Assembly (NCBI GenBank): GCA_037127255.1
Contig: JBANSL010000004.1
Span: 2,356,001 to 2,420,000 of the forward strand
Direction: 5' to 3'
Source of the DNA: Persicaria tinctoria
Lineage: Eukaryota > Streptophyta > Magnoliopsida > Caryophyllales > Polygonaceae
DNA length: 64,000 nucleotides
The notes beneath the pieces were generated by a model. It had not been told where the DNA came from. It saw only the letters and a program-made list of their open reading frames with translations, and ran no database searches. Numbering within the stretch: position 1 is the first letter of the stretch; each line of letters opens with the position of its first letter. Positions 10,437-25,629 of this stretch are shown one piece after another. The position numbers and the translations under genes are program-made.

Positions 10437-10889
10437 CTTTATTCTCATATGCTTATGTGAAAATTTTCGAGGACAAAAGAGTAGCCTGAAATGCGCAATT
10501 GATATTTACAAAAAAAATAAAAATATTTACAATAAATAAATATAGTAATAAAATACCATATAACCAATCAAATTCAAAATAACAAAGAGTAGCTGAAATG
10601 CACAATTGATATTTAAAAGTGAGACACTTCAATTCCGGCATTAAAAAAATATAGAGTTGGATTTGTATTTAACTCATGAGCCATACAAGGCCCTCAAAGA
10701 TGCAACCAAACCCAAAAACCAAGCAAGCTAGATAAATATTTGATGAATGAGGGTTCAATCTGGCAGCTATATCTCCCAGGCTGTACTGGACTAACACCAG
10801 AAGGCATTATAAGATCAGTCAAGTCTCTAACTCAAAGAAGCAACTGCTTGAAAAGCCTGAAGATCAGTGGGATTTACCACCTCAATGAG

Positions 10890-11512
10890 CAGTGGCGGAA
10901 CTTGAACAAAAATTTTGCAGGGGCCAATTTTTTTTTAAGGTTTGGAAGCTTGGAGGCTCATCCTACGCCTTTTTCATTTATACGGAAAAACAAAGTACAT
11001 ATATAGGAATGTTTAGCAACTTCTAGAGCTTCTAGATCACTTATTGGATGATTAGCAAGAGGTTCGAGAACGGTAGCGTCAACATGAATGCTTAATGGAG
11101 TAGTAGTAGCGGTAGCGTTTTTTACTTCTGCTGGAGGATTTGGAGATGCTTCTTGTTTTATTTTAAAGAAAGAATCAATTGTTTTCATTTCCTTCATTCT
11201 GAATTAGGATTTTAACACATTCTAATATTCCACCGTTTGAAATAGGATTAAGGAAATATGCCTTCTTTTTAATTAGAAAATGAGATACCAAGTAGTTGAG
11301 ATATTAAAAATATAGAAGTTGAAAATAAATTATTACTTTTTTGGTCAACTAAATAAAATAAGGAAATCTAAATGTTATGAAAAAACAAAGAAAGAAAATC
11401 TAACTGGTATTCATATTTACTGAATAGGGAGTATATATACATATAACATTAGGAAATTGTTTTGGCCGGGGTGGCCATGGCCCCCACCCGCCCCAAAAAC
11501 CTTCCGCCACTG
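10890..11512. mobile_element. Non-autonomous hAT element (623 bp) in an F-box exon
   Basis: Perfect 10-bp TIRs CAGTGGCGGA ... TCCGCCACTG, flanked by TCAATGAG (10882-10889) and TCAACGAG (11513-11520), an 8-bp TSD with one mismatch. The coding frame of the F-box gene reads into the element (YHLNE) and resumes after it (EDHIAALKSCL), so it is an exon insertion. No transposase. Confidence 0.9.
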
Positions 11513-11767
11513 TCAACGAGGACCATATCGCGGCACTCAAATCTTGCCTCGGAGTAGCAACCAAGACACAAGAACTAGCACCACCCAATCAGCCACTCCA
11601 TTATTATCATAACTACAAAAAGACCTCCCAAAGCAGTGGCCTGCTTGACGATGACCACCAGCAGCCAATAGATGTCGAAATCTGCCAAAAATGCATGTAG
11701 TAAACCATCTTCTTGATCCATACATGCTTCATAAAGCTTACATTTATGTATTTTTATATGTTAGGGA

Positions 11768-12180
11768 CAGGCCCGGCCTTAGGGTGGACCAGGTGGTCCG
11801 ACCGCACAGGACCCCCAAATTTTCGAGGCCCCATAATATATGGTCAGGCCTATTTTTTTTGAATTTTTTTTAACCTAATTCTCTATCGCAATTAAAAAAA
11901 GACGGTTTATTGGGCAATTTTACAACACTCAAATTCTTTCATAATAATAAAAAAAGATGGTATTCTTCTATCAAAAGAGCGAGAGAGAAAGAGTAGGGCC
12001 CTACCGAAGACTTTGTTTTTGTTACAAGAATGAAAATTCAAAATTGTTTGTTGTTTTAATCAAGTGTTTGATATATTATATGTAAAAATTAAGATTATTA
12101 TAATTATAAAACAATTTTTATATTTTTGTGTTATATTTTTTTTATTATCAGGGCCTAATATTTATTATAGAACAGCCCTG
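11768..12180. mobile_element. Non-autonomous hAT element (413 bp)
   Basis: Ends CAGGCCCGGCC ... ACAGCCCTG (short imperfect TIR) with an exact 8-bp TSD GTTAGGGA on both sides (11760-11767, 12181-12188). Rich in GGGCC-type sub-terminal sequence. Lies in what should be the last intron of the F-box gene. Confidence 0.9.
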
Positions 12181-12545
12181 GTTAGGGAGTGACCGTTCAG
12201 TTGTGTCTCCTTAATTTTGAGTTGCAGGTGAGTATGGTTTTCGAGTGTCCTAGGGAGGCGTGCAGGGCAAAAGGGGGGTGCAGGGGATGCTTCCATTGCA
12301 TTCCAAGGTGTGAAGAATGCGGAGTTTGCATTGACATCGACGACGAAGAAAAGGGAGGGGAGACTCTTTGTGCAGAATACATGTGCCTTAACTGCTGGCT
12401 CCACCTTCCAAAGTGTAGCTTCTGTAACAGGCCGTATTGTAGGCGACATGCTGATGAGTATTTGCGGCGAAATCCTCCTCTGAATCCCCCGGGATTTGTA
12501 TGTGAGATTTGTAGCGAAAGTTATTCCGACGACAACACTGTTTAA

Positions 12546-13633
12546 CCTGCAGTAATCTCTCCCTAAATACGTCATGTCACACTCTTGTGTTGAGAATGTG
12601 GGTAAGCTCACAAGTTTATAAACAAGTTGAACAATCAATGTGTAAGATTGATACTCTGCTCTCTTTATTATCAACTGTTTTTGAAATAAAACATATATGG
12701 CTACGTTTGACAAAATACTAGTTGACGGGTAACTGAAGCTGATGGATTATTTCTGTTGGTCAAATCAGAGAGAGGCCAGTAGAAACGGAGATTATAGAGG
12801 CATGCCGTGGACATGAAGAAGGAGCAACTTATTAAAAAAGTAAAGTTACAAATCTAAACCTAATTAATTTGAGTGAATAATGAGAAAATAAAGGAAGGGT
12901 AAAACAATAATCAACATTAATGAACAGTTAAATTGAAGATGGGCTTTTATATAGTAATGATATTATCCTTAAAAAACCGGAAAACTACACATACCCTAAA
13001 ACGTTGGGCTAATTAAAGGAAAATGACTTATTCAAGTGTGATTTTAATTATGTAATTTTTCTTCATTCTATTCTACTCTCTAGTATGTCAATTATCAATC
13101 AGTGCACTCTTGGACTAATAATCTCTATGATCAACAATAAGTGTTTTAAGGTTAACAATTCATTTTCATGTTTTTATTCCAAGTGTATAATAAAATTATT
13201 TCTATGACTAATTATCGGTTGATCTAGTGGAATGAGACACTAAATTAGAATCAAGCGAAAGACTAATTTTTTTTAAAAGATATTTATAACATTTCAATTG
13301 GTTGAAGAGGTAAATCTATAGAAATGTAAAGTAATTACAAAAGGTGGCCAGAAAAGCTCTAGCTGCAAAAGTGGCACTAGGCTAGTGTACCACCCAAAGC
13401 CGTAGGTGTATACCCTCCAAAAGGAAGCAAGTCTCCTACCGAAATCACATCTTAGGCCCTCTACAAGACTACAACCTATTACCACGGTACGATTCTATTA
13501 TAAGTTAGTATTCTCGCTTTTCATATACGGTCCTTGGGTGACTTGCACTTGCGCAGTTGCGCCTTAAAGATATCCGTACTTTACAGTTTTCGATCACACG
13601 ATGCGTCCATCTTTTTGGGTTACATACTTCCCC
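12546..13633. other. Intergenic, no gene seen
   Basis: AT-rich DNA after the F-box stop codon. The minus-strand open frame at 12165-12713 is the antisense of the F-box tail. Nothing else is supported. Confidence 0.5.
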
Positions 13634-13960
13634 CTAAAACACTGCCTCATTTTGCCCTACCCATGTAAAGTAGATAAACGTTAGGAATACAAGGAGTTTA
13701 GCAACGAACATAGGTCGAGTCCATATATACGGTGCTCGGTTCGCTAGCGAACCACTGGAGTGATTCCCCGATACCCCAACTTCTCCTCGACAAGCCAATC
13801 CAAGCCTATATATCATCCTTGCTTCCTTGACTATTTCACATTCAAACCATATGTGTTTTTCGCTCTCCTCTGGCTCCTTACAGAGTGGGCACACCGCTGC
13901 ATCTTCCTCTTTCCAATGCTTTATAATCCGTCAAGTCTGTAGTCTTTCCCGAACAGCCAC
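13634..13960 (-). pseudogene. LINE reverse-transcriptase C-terminal zinc-finger (zf-RVT) fragment
   Basis: The minus-strand frame contains CPLCKEPEESEKHIWFEC, the CxxC...H...C pattern found at the C-terminus of plant L1-type LINE polyproteins and related RNase H pseudogenes. The upstream RT is absent and an in-frame stop lies just upstream. Old truncated copy. Confidence 0.7.
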
Positions 13961-14571
13961 TCATGTGACGAAAGCCCAATTTCTTTTTATAATTAGGGGT
14001 AAAATTTGATGGTTTTTGCTTATAAATTGTTGAGTTGGTTAGTCGATGATCGATGTTAAATTTGTATTTTATTAGCTCTGAATGTTGATACTATTAGATT
14101 TGAATGTATATGATTTTATAACAAATGTTAACTTATTCACCATATTAATCTTTTATTTCTCCACGATAAAGGCAACGGTCCTACGGTCATGATAAAGTGT
14201 GGAATGAAAACAAATATTCAAATTCTCAACACTTGCCATTACAGTAGCTCTGTGACGAAGAAATAAAAGATTAATCATGGATATAATATAACTTTCACCT
14301 TTAAGGAGAAAGTTATATTAACCACATTTATAAATTACTATTCATTGTCAACGTGTAAATGTGTATTTTGAGACATTTTTAGCCCAAATATCAAATTTGA
14401 GCACATAACTTCCCACGTGTAAAAACTTTTTCAAAAAGTAAAACAATTTTATTGATGTCTTTTTTATGATTTTTTTGTATGTTAAATTAATTATATTTAA
14501 ATGGTGGGTACCAAATATACATTTAACTATTGAAGTAAAATACCAAAAAGTAAAGTGTATTACTTTATTAA

Positions 14572-17067
<2,496 letters not shown>

Positions 17068-18371
17068 ATTTGCCCATGCTTTTTTGATAAAACTAGGGAG
17101 GGGATTTTGCCCCTAAATGTTTTGCATCTTGAGGAAATGGTTGCTGTTCTAATGTCTGGTTGCTTTTCTAATGTTATGCATCTGGTGCTCCAGGTAGGTT
17201 TGGAAAGTTGATGGTTCATGTAATTGATTGTAAAAAATCCTCAATGCAAATTTATTTTGAGACAGAATCATTGTGACTTGTTTGCTTGTGCTGTTTTGTT
17301 GAGAACAAGATGCTTACTTGCCTATTGCTGCAGTTTAGGTTATTAAGTACTGTTGAAGATTTATTTATGCACTGTCAAGATATCACCTTTTCCTTTCGAA
17401 TTCTTTTCAGTTTAACATCAAGCATAAAGTTTTGAGGATGGCTTGACAGCAATCTTGACAAAAAGGGTATTTGTTCAAAACACTACCAATCACCCCAGCT
17501 TCTCAATTCATATCATTCTTGAGAAGGAGCTATGCTTGATGGAACTAGTGTGCTGCCAGTTTCTGGGCATGGGGAGTATACAGTCTGCAGTGTCTCTCTA
17601 TGAGATCCAGTTCAGTCTACTCTAAGACCCTTAATAGAGTTGCGTTGAAATTGGACTGTGCGGGCGATGATTGATGAAACACAGATCATTCTATTGCTTT
17701 GGAGGTAGAGCTTCCATTATTTCTTCATTGTGGTTCTGAATACAGTCTTAAATTAACTGAATATCATGATACACTAGATTATCAAGAGTTTTAGAATGTG
17801 TGCTAATGAAACAATACTATATATATTTATCTATTTTTGATATCAATTAATCAAAAACATTTGATGTGTGCAAAGCTCTAGTAAGCTTTATGAACTTTTC
17901 AATGAAGATGTCAGATATACTTAACTGTTAAAATTTGTTATACCTCAAGTATCTACAGGGTTTTACCAGATGTAGATTGATGGCATATGCTGAGTAAAAC
18001 ATCGGTTAAATTGATGTCGCAAGTACTGTCAGCTTCTACTGGTTGGGAACGATTTATCCCATAAGATAGTAAAGCAAGACACTTCCTTTTCCGTGTGCTT
18101 TTTCAAGCAACCTTCATCACATAATAATACGCCATAATTTGCCTGAATTCGGGTAATCCCCATACTCAAATCTCATGTCTCGCTCTGATTTTCCATCCGC
18201 TTTTATGAGATTTTGCCTTGCATTGTTAAAAATGGGACAGATTCTTGCTGATCAGAAAGGCAACCTATAACACAAGAAAGGTGAGATTAAGTGCAGATCA
18301 CTTCATTCTTTTGTGTCAACTTTATCATGTAAACCCAAACCCGAATCCATCGCCTGAATTCATTCATCCAG
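17068..18371. other. 3' region of WDR5 gene and intergenic DNA
   Basis: Begins with the presumed 3' UTR of the WDR5 gene (T-rich, with TTGTAA-type motifs near 17220-17230). The remaining AT-rich DNA shows no coding sequence I can support. Confidence 0.5.
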
Positions 18372-18392
18372 TTGATCATTCATCCGTTTCCC

Positions 18393-18749
18393 ATGCTACC
18401 AAACCTAGACCTCATACTGCTCTCCGTCCTGCACTGCACACTCATATGCTGTATTCTTCTCGCGGTGATCTCCCTTATTTCGATCACCCTTTCTCTCGTT
18501 TTCACCTCCGCTCTCCTCTCTCTAGCCCTCCTTGATCTCTACACCATCTCCCTTGATCTTTTTTCACATGTTGAAGCTTTGAAGACCGATCTCCAGCTGG
18601 TTTTCCTGTGGATACTCTGCACGTCTCTAAGGTTCTGGATCATGGTGTTCATGGCTCTAAAAGCTGTGCCGTCCACCATTGTCACCCATGTTCAAGCTGT
18701 GACAAGGAGCTTGACTCGTCGAATAAATGCACTTATTGCTGCATTTTAG
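18393..18749 (+). CDS. Possible small hydrophobic membrane protein
   Basis: A single-exon frame of ~118 codons, with in-frame ATGs at 18372 and 18393. After MLPNLDL come two to three long hydrophobic segments (residues ~5-45 and ~60-85, Leu/Ile/Ser-rich) and a short basic tail near SLTRRINALIAAF. I do not recognise a family. The regular alternation of hydrophobic helix and polar loop suggests an intronless membrane protein, but a chance pyrimidine-rich frame cannot be excluded. Confidence 0.4.
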   Translation: MLPNLDLILLSVLHCTLICCILLAVISLISITLSLVFTSALLSLALLDLYTISLDLFSHVEALKTDLQLVFLWILCTSLRFWIMVFMALKAVPSTIVTHVQAVTRSLTRRINALIAAF

Positions 18750-19218
18750 TTGGCACTACAGAGCTGGAGAAGGAAGCAGGAGAGAGTTTTTGTAGCTTCT
18801 CTCCAGGATTCTGCACATAATCTCTCGGCAATATCGGGCGTGCAACAGATTATCTTTTTCAACACAATTTTCTAATTTCAAATTCCTCATTCTTTCCCAG
18901 TTTTATCTTTCAACAGATTAGCATGAGAAATAATAGGGATGGCAATTGTTAAGGATGTCATTTTTCAACTCGACACACTCGTCGTCCCACTAAATGTTTT
19001 AGCTCATTTCCCATCTGATACGCATCTAGCCATGTTAAATATATTTGTAACTACAAGATATAGGGAATGATATCAGATGTAAACCAAATGCTCTTGTACA
19101 CTATTCAAACGTTACACATTATCTGCCTCAAACTAAGAGTAGAAACTATCTTGAAAATATCAAACTGTGAGGAGCCATGGATTTCTATGCTTACCGGTTT
19201 GCCATCTGTGTGAGTATC

Positions 19219-21960
19219 TTAAGAGTGGATTGTTCCAAGCTTATTACGTAGAGAGGTAGACAATTTGGCTGTTGCAGCTCGTCCTCTTTCAAGACAATGG
19301 AGGTACTCGTCCACTGCAACAGAATTAAACAAGTGAATGCAGTTTTATTTTGTATAGACTAGGCCAAACTGCCCCAACATTCGTACAACAAACATTTACC
19401 TGACATCAGTCCCTGGGTGACAGATGTGATGATTCCATGCTCATGTGGTTCCCCATTTATCAATAATGATTCTTTCGGGATGACCGATTGGATGAGATTT
19501 GGGAAAGCCAGATATGCAAATGCCTTCATATTCTGCCAATTACAATTGAACGCAGTTTATATGATTTGTGCCCAGTGCCCACTGAATCAGTGTATACACT
19601 GTAGTCTATCAACATTAATGCTAGGAATTAGAGTATATAAAAGGAAACAAACATCCTCTCCAATGGTGGAGCAAACCAACTTAACGATGTACAAAAACAA
19701 GACAGCCTAGAAAAATTGAATCACCATACCAAAATGGTTTTCTTGGTGAATACAATATAAAAAAGAATAGGCTTGAACCACACCACCAATGAGGCACATT
19801 ATGTCTCAACCAATAACCAATAACAAGTATAGGAACATGGCTCTAAAGCCTCCCTCCAAGTCGGGCACAGTAAACAGGGCAGTTGCCTTCTGCCTCTACT
19901 TCGAAAACAGAACAAGAGAAAGACACATGCATTTGCATCCTGGAATATACCCATACCATGCCCTTCAATGCCCAATGACAATTTTCTAAGGATCCAACTG
20001 TCCAAAGCAATAGGTATTGATTGAGCTTTCCGATAAAGGTAATAAAAGCCCTTAAGATATTTTCTCAATTAACAGGAGTCGAGTAAATCTGATTAAAGGA
20101 TACAACAGCCAAGGCACATACATATGCCCCAACAATTCACTTCTATGTTCGCTACCGTAAGAATAAAAAAATTGTTTATGGCATTCCCATATACCACATC
20201 TAAAATATACCTACACATTGCATGTCTTGTTATGTAACATAAAATGAAGAAAATCATATTCCATAATACAAGTACAATCAACTCAGAGAATGAAATAAAA
20301 CATTGCAATCATACAAAGCTGTAGGTTGTACATAAGAAGTAAATTATGATACCTGCTCTTCTTTCTTTGTTGGGTCCAGCATAACATATCCCTTTTCCGT
20401 CACACAACAACAAATTGCAACTGCACAAGTCGTGTTAGGAGTAAAAAAAAAGAAAGGTTCTAAAGTTTTTTTTTTGGGAAAAGAACCAAACTGTCTTAAT
20501 TACCAGCAAGATGCTTCATAGGAATGCAGGCATCCACAAGTGCAGCACATGCAGCATTAATTGCACATGGAAGAAGCTACACAGTTTAATCAAGGGAAAC
20601 TTTTAAGATTTAAGCCTGTATTAGGGAACATCTGAAACTTGACAGGTAGTTCAAAGCTATAAATCATAATAAGACCAAAAACCATCAAAAGATTCAAAAC
20701 AAAGTCCTAATAAGACCAAAAACCATCAAAAGATTCAAAACAAAGTCAAGCGTGAGCGTCATGCAAGGCTACTTTTCTAAGTTTTGAGTCCAACTAGAAG
20801 CATTTATGGACATATCTGCTACCACGGGGCTTGTAGAAATATGTACTATGATATAGTTAGGTGAAATAATGGTGTACATACACATATACTGATAAAATTG
20901 CAAACCATAATGCTCAAGGATACGGCACCATCATCATCAATAACCTGTAAAAGGAATGCACAACTTCACATAAATATACTTTATTCAAAATGCCAAATGT
21001 TTGTTATGTTTGTCAAACAATAGAATGCACATTTTAATGCTGCAGGTATATAGCAGAACCTCACCTGAATTACAACCGTTGTTGTTGTGTTTGGATTTAC
21101 AGTCAACATGCAAATGCTCTGTAAGGTTTTCTTCAGTATCATCTCACTCTCCCTCTCAAGTTTCCCTAAACAACAGAATGTCTTCAGTGCATTCGTATTA
21201 CAAAGTAAATTTAATACTATAATTTTCTCACTGTCAACAAATGATCAAAGAATAAGGCAAGGCAGCCCTCATATTTTCCAGTTTTCTCAGTCGCCATTTA
21301 ATGCCAAATAATTCAATCCCCAGTTCACAATTTCCATACGGAAATAACTAAATACTAGCTTGCAAAATTAAAAATTTCAAGTTTATCAGATGCCATGACA
21401 GTAGTTGATTCGATAAAAGACATTCGAGAAATCAGGGCAGAATGCAATAGCAGTACATCCTAATAGCTTTATTGGGGTATGCATCAACACTTGGTTTAGA
21501 GAAAAAAAACTCACCAATTTGACCTGTTTTAGGCTTCCAAATGACTTCCATTGAGGCCTTCTCTGGATTTTCATTTTTCTTAGTTCCAGCTTTTGGTCCA
21601 TAAACTGCAGCTATCACTTTGGTATTCCCTAAATCAACCAAAATTTGCAAACAATGAAGCTTCATTTAAGTGGGATGAGAAAATCAGAAAGATACATAGA
21701 AATTTCTGATCCAAATAAAGAAGTTCTTTGTGTAGTATCAAACCAGTTACATATCCTATCCTCTGGGCAGAATAAAACCCCAAATTCCTTGCAAATTGGC
21801 TCGTAGCGTAAAGGAGAGAATTTGGAGAAGGTTGACAGAATGAAAAGGAAGTACCTTGGCACCAACTAGCAGAGCCATGAGCGCGGTTGAGAACACTCCT
21901 AGTGCAGGCGAAAGGCCGTAACTGGTGGGGCGTTCGACCATCGGTCCTATCGACTTCCAT
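19219..21960 (-). CDS. RRP46: Exosome complex component RRP46 (RNase PH-like)
   Basis: Eight exons on the minus strand: 21855-21960, 21515-21628, 21065-21165, 20924-20944, 20504-20576, 20353-20420, 19400-19532, 19219-19313. All introns follow GT-AG, phases join correctly and the 711 nt give 236 residues plus TAA. It starts MEVDRTDGRTPHQLRP, then GNTKVIAAVYGPKAGTKKNE, LTVNPNTTTTVVIQ, LPCAINAACAALVDA, VAICCC and EHGIITSVTQGLMS, the full RNase PH fold of plant RRP46. RRP46 is one of six ring subunits of the RNA exosome (nucleus and cytoplasm) and is normally catalytically inactive in eukaryotic rings. Exon 4 is a 21-nt microexon (VIDDDGA). Appears intact. A partial copy lies 8 kb downstream in the same orientation. 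Confidence 0.95.
20663..20750. repeat. 44-bp tandem duplication in RRP46 intron 4
   Basis: The block TAATAAGACCAAAAACCATC...AACAAAGTC is present twice in tandem. The duplicate locus at 27.6 kb has only one copy, so this arose after the gene duplication or was lost from the copy. Confidence 0.85.
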
Positions 21961-24520
21961 TGCCTCCCAAACCGAAGCTCGAGAGACTATGAAATGGTAA
22001 AGCTGCGACCAGAGCGAGACAAGTTTTTAGGGTTTTTCCTCAGGGTTTAACAAATGACCAGGACAGAGCCAGAAAGTTAGGGGGTACAGTTCCGCCAAAC
22101 ATTTGGACAGATGTATTCTTAGTTCGGATATCAAATTTAACAATGTTCCTATTCAAATAAAATACAATTGCACACAAACCTAATTCAATATCAATCTCAA
22201 ATTCACCACACCACCAAAAATGCTAACATACTGTAATATGGAGATAACCAATTTCAATCTGTACATAATCCAATTTCAACTAATAAGAAATCACCAAATT
22301 CAATTCATGTAAAAGTCAGATAACCAATTTCAATTTGAATGGTTAGATCAATATGTACACAATCCAATTTCAATTAATAGAAAACAACCAATTTCAATTA
22401 CTGTCATTGGCATTGCTTCGATGACTCTATGACTATGAGGCCATGAGGTTAGGAGCACTGGCCGAGGCGAGCAGCAAGCAGAACCGTAAAGTGAGATAAC
22501 CAATTTCAATTTGAATGGGTTAGAAAACTTACTGATGGGGCGACCGGCGACGAGGGCGAGGCCGACAGCGGTCCAGCAGACAGGCCGGATTCGAATGGAG
22601 ATGGGGATGGAGCTCGAGCTCGGCGCTGGTGAAGCGACGCCGTGGAGAACTGGAGATAGAACTTCGGGAGAGAATGAGAGATTGAGAGAGACGACGCGGG
22701 TGTCTTCGAGATAGTGAGGGACGCAGCGGTTAGGGTTTCTGAACTTACAAACCCAAAACGACGTCGTTTTGATGTTTTTTTATTTTTTTTTATTTTAAGA
22801 AGATAGTGAAAGGTGCTAAGCTGGATTTTTCTTCACCTGCCAATGATGAAAATTGAAAATACCGTTGTTCAATAGGAGCTTCAAATGACTTCCAAAGTAA
22901 AAGATGAACAGATGATCCCGGGAATGGGACACGAGGTATATGTATCATACGACATAGGATTCAAAGATTGTTTCATCTGTAGGAATGGATTGGGTCCTGA
23001 AAGTGCTTTATTGGCTAAAGAAATGAATCTAGATCATCAACTTGATCATTTGTTGGTAGCAGCCATTGTGGTTTTTTACTCGGTAATTGGCTGTTTGACA
23101 CACAAATTCACAAGTCGATGCCATCTTGCATGATGCAGGTGACTGAAAACTCATACTGAATTATGTTCTCCTCTTTCCATGTGTTGCAGTTGATATAAGG
23201 AAATATAGTGCTGCAGATTTTGGTAATTCCAAATGTTGGTCCTATCTTTTCATCATTAACTTGGAGATTTTCTGAGAGTAGATCCTGATGGCATTGCTTA
23301 ATAGAGTAGTTCTTCGCCTCGACAATTTATTGGCAAATAAACCCCCCTAGAAAGCATCAAGAAGATTCAAGCTGTTTATAGAGAGATTTTCCTGTAGGAT
23401 TAATTGTCTCAACATTAGAGACAAACATCTTTTCCCATTTACAATCCATCATCTGTATAGTCCATTGTTTTCTTACTATTTATAGTAGGAGTCATCATTT
23501 CTTCTGATCTTTTACCATTTCACAGGTTCTGAATATCCGGGATCACATTCATGTAGAGTGCGCGAGAGGATTTCTTGAAAACGGATGCTATATGCCTATA
23601 TATGCAAGGTAAATCTTAAACAGTCTGGTAACAGCTAACTTAGCTTGTGGGTTTATCTTAACACTTTGATTAGCACCTTGTGCCGCTTCTTTAGTTGTTA
23701 GTATAACTAGGTATTGTATATTTGTATTGTTGATTTCATTCATATGTAGATATCTGTAAAGACGCCACGAGTGATTTACAGAATCTGATCGATTTTACTG
23801 CTGCTCATATGAGACTATAGCCTTGAATTAGATTTTCTAGCAAATTGACTTTTCGGGTGTGTTGCACGACGAAGATAGATGTAAGAAGTGATGATTGATG
23901 TTAAGAATATGGTTTGATCTTTGATTATTTACGCCATAGTTGATTATGAGTGTTTAGTTTTGGTTTATCAATCAAACTTTAACATAAGGTATTCCAAACT
24001 GACATCCAACTTGGGGAATGGAAATATGATTTTCGGATTTTGTTAGGTAGCAAAATGTGCACAATGAGTATAGGAGGAAATGTAAGGCAGCTAAGGGGTT
24101 AAAAGGGTCTTTTATTATTAGTTTCCCTAAGATTGTATCTCATTTTGGGTCCTTAAGTGTGCTATTATGTTGAATCCAACTAATCAATGTTTTTGTGAGG
24201 TTTTCTGTTGGTTTCCTGATCTTAGTAGCTCTATCAGATTTCCAACCCTTTTTTTAGTTGTTGAGCAATGAGCTCTTCTTAGGTGAAAATCTCAATTTGA
24301 TCATTAGGCAAGGTTCCCCTTTCTTGGGCTCAATTTTTATGCATTGGGCCCGAGAAGGTCTGAAATCTTGTTCTTTGGGCCCAAGGTTAATCCTTGGGTC
24401 CAAAGGTGGCACGTACACTTAAAATAATAAATAAATAAGTAATGATAACATGCTATATATTTACATCGGTATGTTTAAAATAAAATTTATAATAATTAAT
24501 ATTATAATTCTCTGTTGGGT
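21961..24520 (+). other. Intergenic with two exon-like fragments of unknown origin
   Basis: The RRP46 upstream region to about 22.3 kb is duplicated at 30.1-30.8 kb. A frame at 22885-23133 (starts MTSKVKDEQMIPGMGHEVYV) and an AG/GT-bounded block at 23526-23610 (VLNIRDHIHVECARGFLENG) look like exons of one decayed plus-strand gene. I cannot name the family, and the joining frame is not demonstrable. Confidence 0.3.
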
Positions 24521-24879
24521 TCGTAAAATGTCCGCTAGGATTTCTGGTGTTTTCGGTTCAGGCGGAGTGGGACAGACTGGTGTTTTCGGTTTGTTAAATG
24601 TCCGCTAGGATTTCTGGTGTTTACGTTTGGCGTGTCTGGACTCTCTTTTCCGTTTAATGGGGTTCTGGCGGTTTGGTGTCGGGACAGGCTGGGGTAGTGG
24701 TAGTGTGTATCGAGTTGTCTCCGTTTCCCGGAAGGTTGTTCCCTTGGAAGTTCGTCTTCATTGCCCACATGTGACTCCTGATGTGCCGCCGGCCTGCGGT
24801 GCTACTTTTGGGTAGTGCTTGGCTCCGTTCGTCGTCTACGTTCCATCTCGTTCGGTTTAGTTGTGTTTAGTTTCGCCTT

Positions 24880-25012
24880 GTAGAGTGTTTTTGCCTCTAA
24901 TTTGCACCATCTTTGTATTTTTGTTTGTTTATGACGGTTATCTGTCTACCGACTTATCGGTCTTTGAGGTTCAGGTATGTTTGACCTCGAATTTTTACCT
25001 AATAAAAAAAAT
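24880..25012 (+). mobile_element. LINE 3' tail (truncated non-LTR element)
   Basis: GACGGTTATCTGTCTACCGA, then CGGTCTTTGAGG, then GACCTCGAATTTTTACCTAA followed by an A-rich end. The same 3' signature occurs inverted at 44812-44985 and 63400-63530. Upstream, 24525-24880 carries a repeated TCCGCTAGGATTTCTGGTGT motif that may belong to it. Confidence 0.6.
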
Positions 25013-25629
25013 ACCATTAAATTACCACTAAATATAAGTTTTGTAATAATTTATTTCCTTATTGAAAAAAAATTTGGCCCTCTCTACGAAACTTGCTTAA
25101 TAACCAATGCCAGATCTAGGGGGCACAGGATGGTTGAAACTCCCACCCCGAAATTTATGAGATTTTTTTGATAATTTTTACTAATTTTAGAGATAAAAGA
25201 GTGTATAAGTAGTAATGAATTACAAAGACAACTTAGCCTAGTTGCAATGGCGGGGGTATTTTTTTATCACCTTGAAGTTATGAGTTTAAATCCCATTAGC
25301 TTCACTTTTTCATAATTTTTATTTCTCTTAGTTTTCTTCTACTAAAAATGGCAAATTAAATAAAAAATTTAAGGTTTTCTCTAATGTCTTTTCTATATGA
25401 TGCCTTATTCGAAGACTTTCACTCTTGAAAAGTATGTTACTCATCATCTTCTTTGTTATTAATACAATATTGGTAGTTTTAGTATTTAGGGTTCCAATTA
25501 AAGTATTGTTTATATTATTTGGTTTCAGCCCCTGGAGACATGAGCTGCGTAGGTTTATCAAAGTGCTTGTTTGATTATTGTCAGCTTATCTAGTATTCGT
25601 CTATTTTTACCTGCTCTCTGTACGAGCTG

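Larger units (their letters stand above)
4891..12545 (+). pseudogene. SKIP14-like F-box protein gene, broken by four transposons
   Basis: Coding pieces in order: 4891-5045 (post-F-box region with VCRSLRDVVNHDTLLWLDM and DRRLTDNTL), 9359-9446 (SRARGRLRRLALINC, ending at a GT donor), about 10767-10889 (LYLPGCTGLTPEGIIRSVK), 11513 to about 11697 (EDHIAALKSCL ... DVEICQKC) and about 12229-12545 (MVFECPRE, then a Cys-rich tail with CIPRCEECGVC, CLNCWLHLPKC and NRPYCRRHA, then TAA). From memory this order matches plant SKIP14-type F-box proteins, SCF substrate adaptors. The Copia element (5046-9360) and the hAT at 10890-11512 both lie inside exons. The hATs at 9740-10436 and 11768-12180 lie in introns. 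The F-box N-terminus and start codon were not found, and a TGA precedes 4891. Almost certainly dead. Confidence 0.8.

Noticed and set aside
22885..23610. Naming the exon-like fragments as a specific gene
   Set aside because: The segments look coding but I could not match them to any family with confidence, so I left them as unknown.
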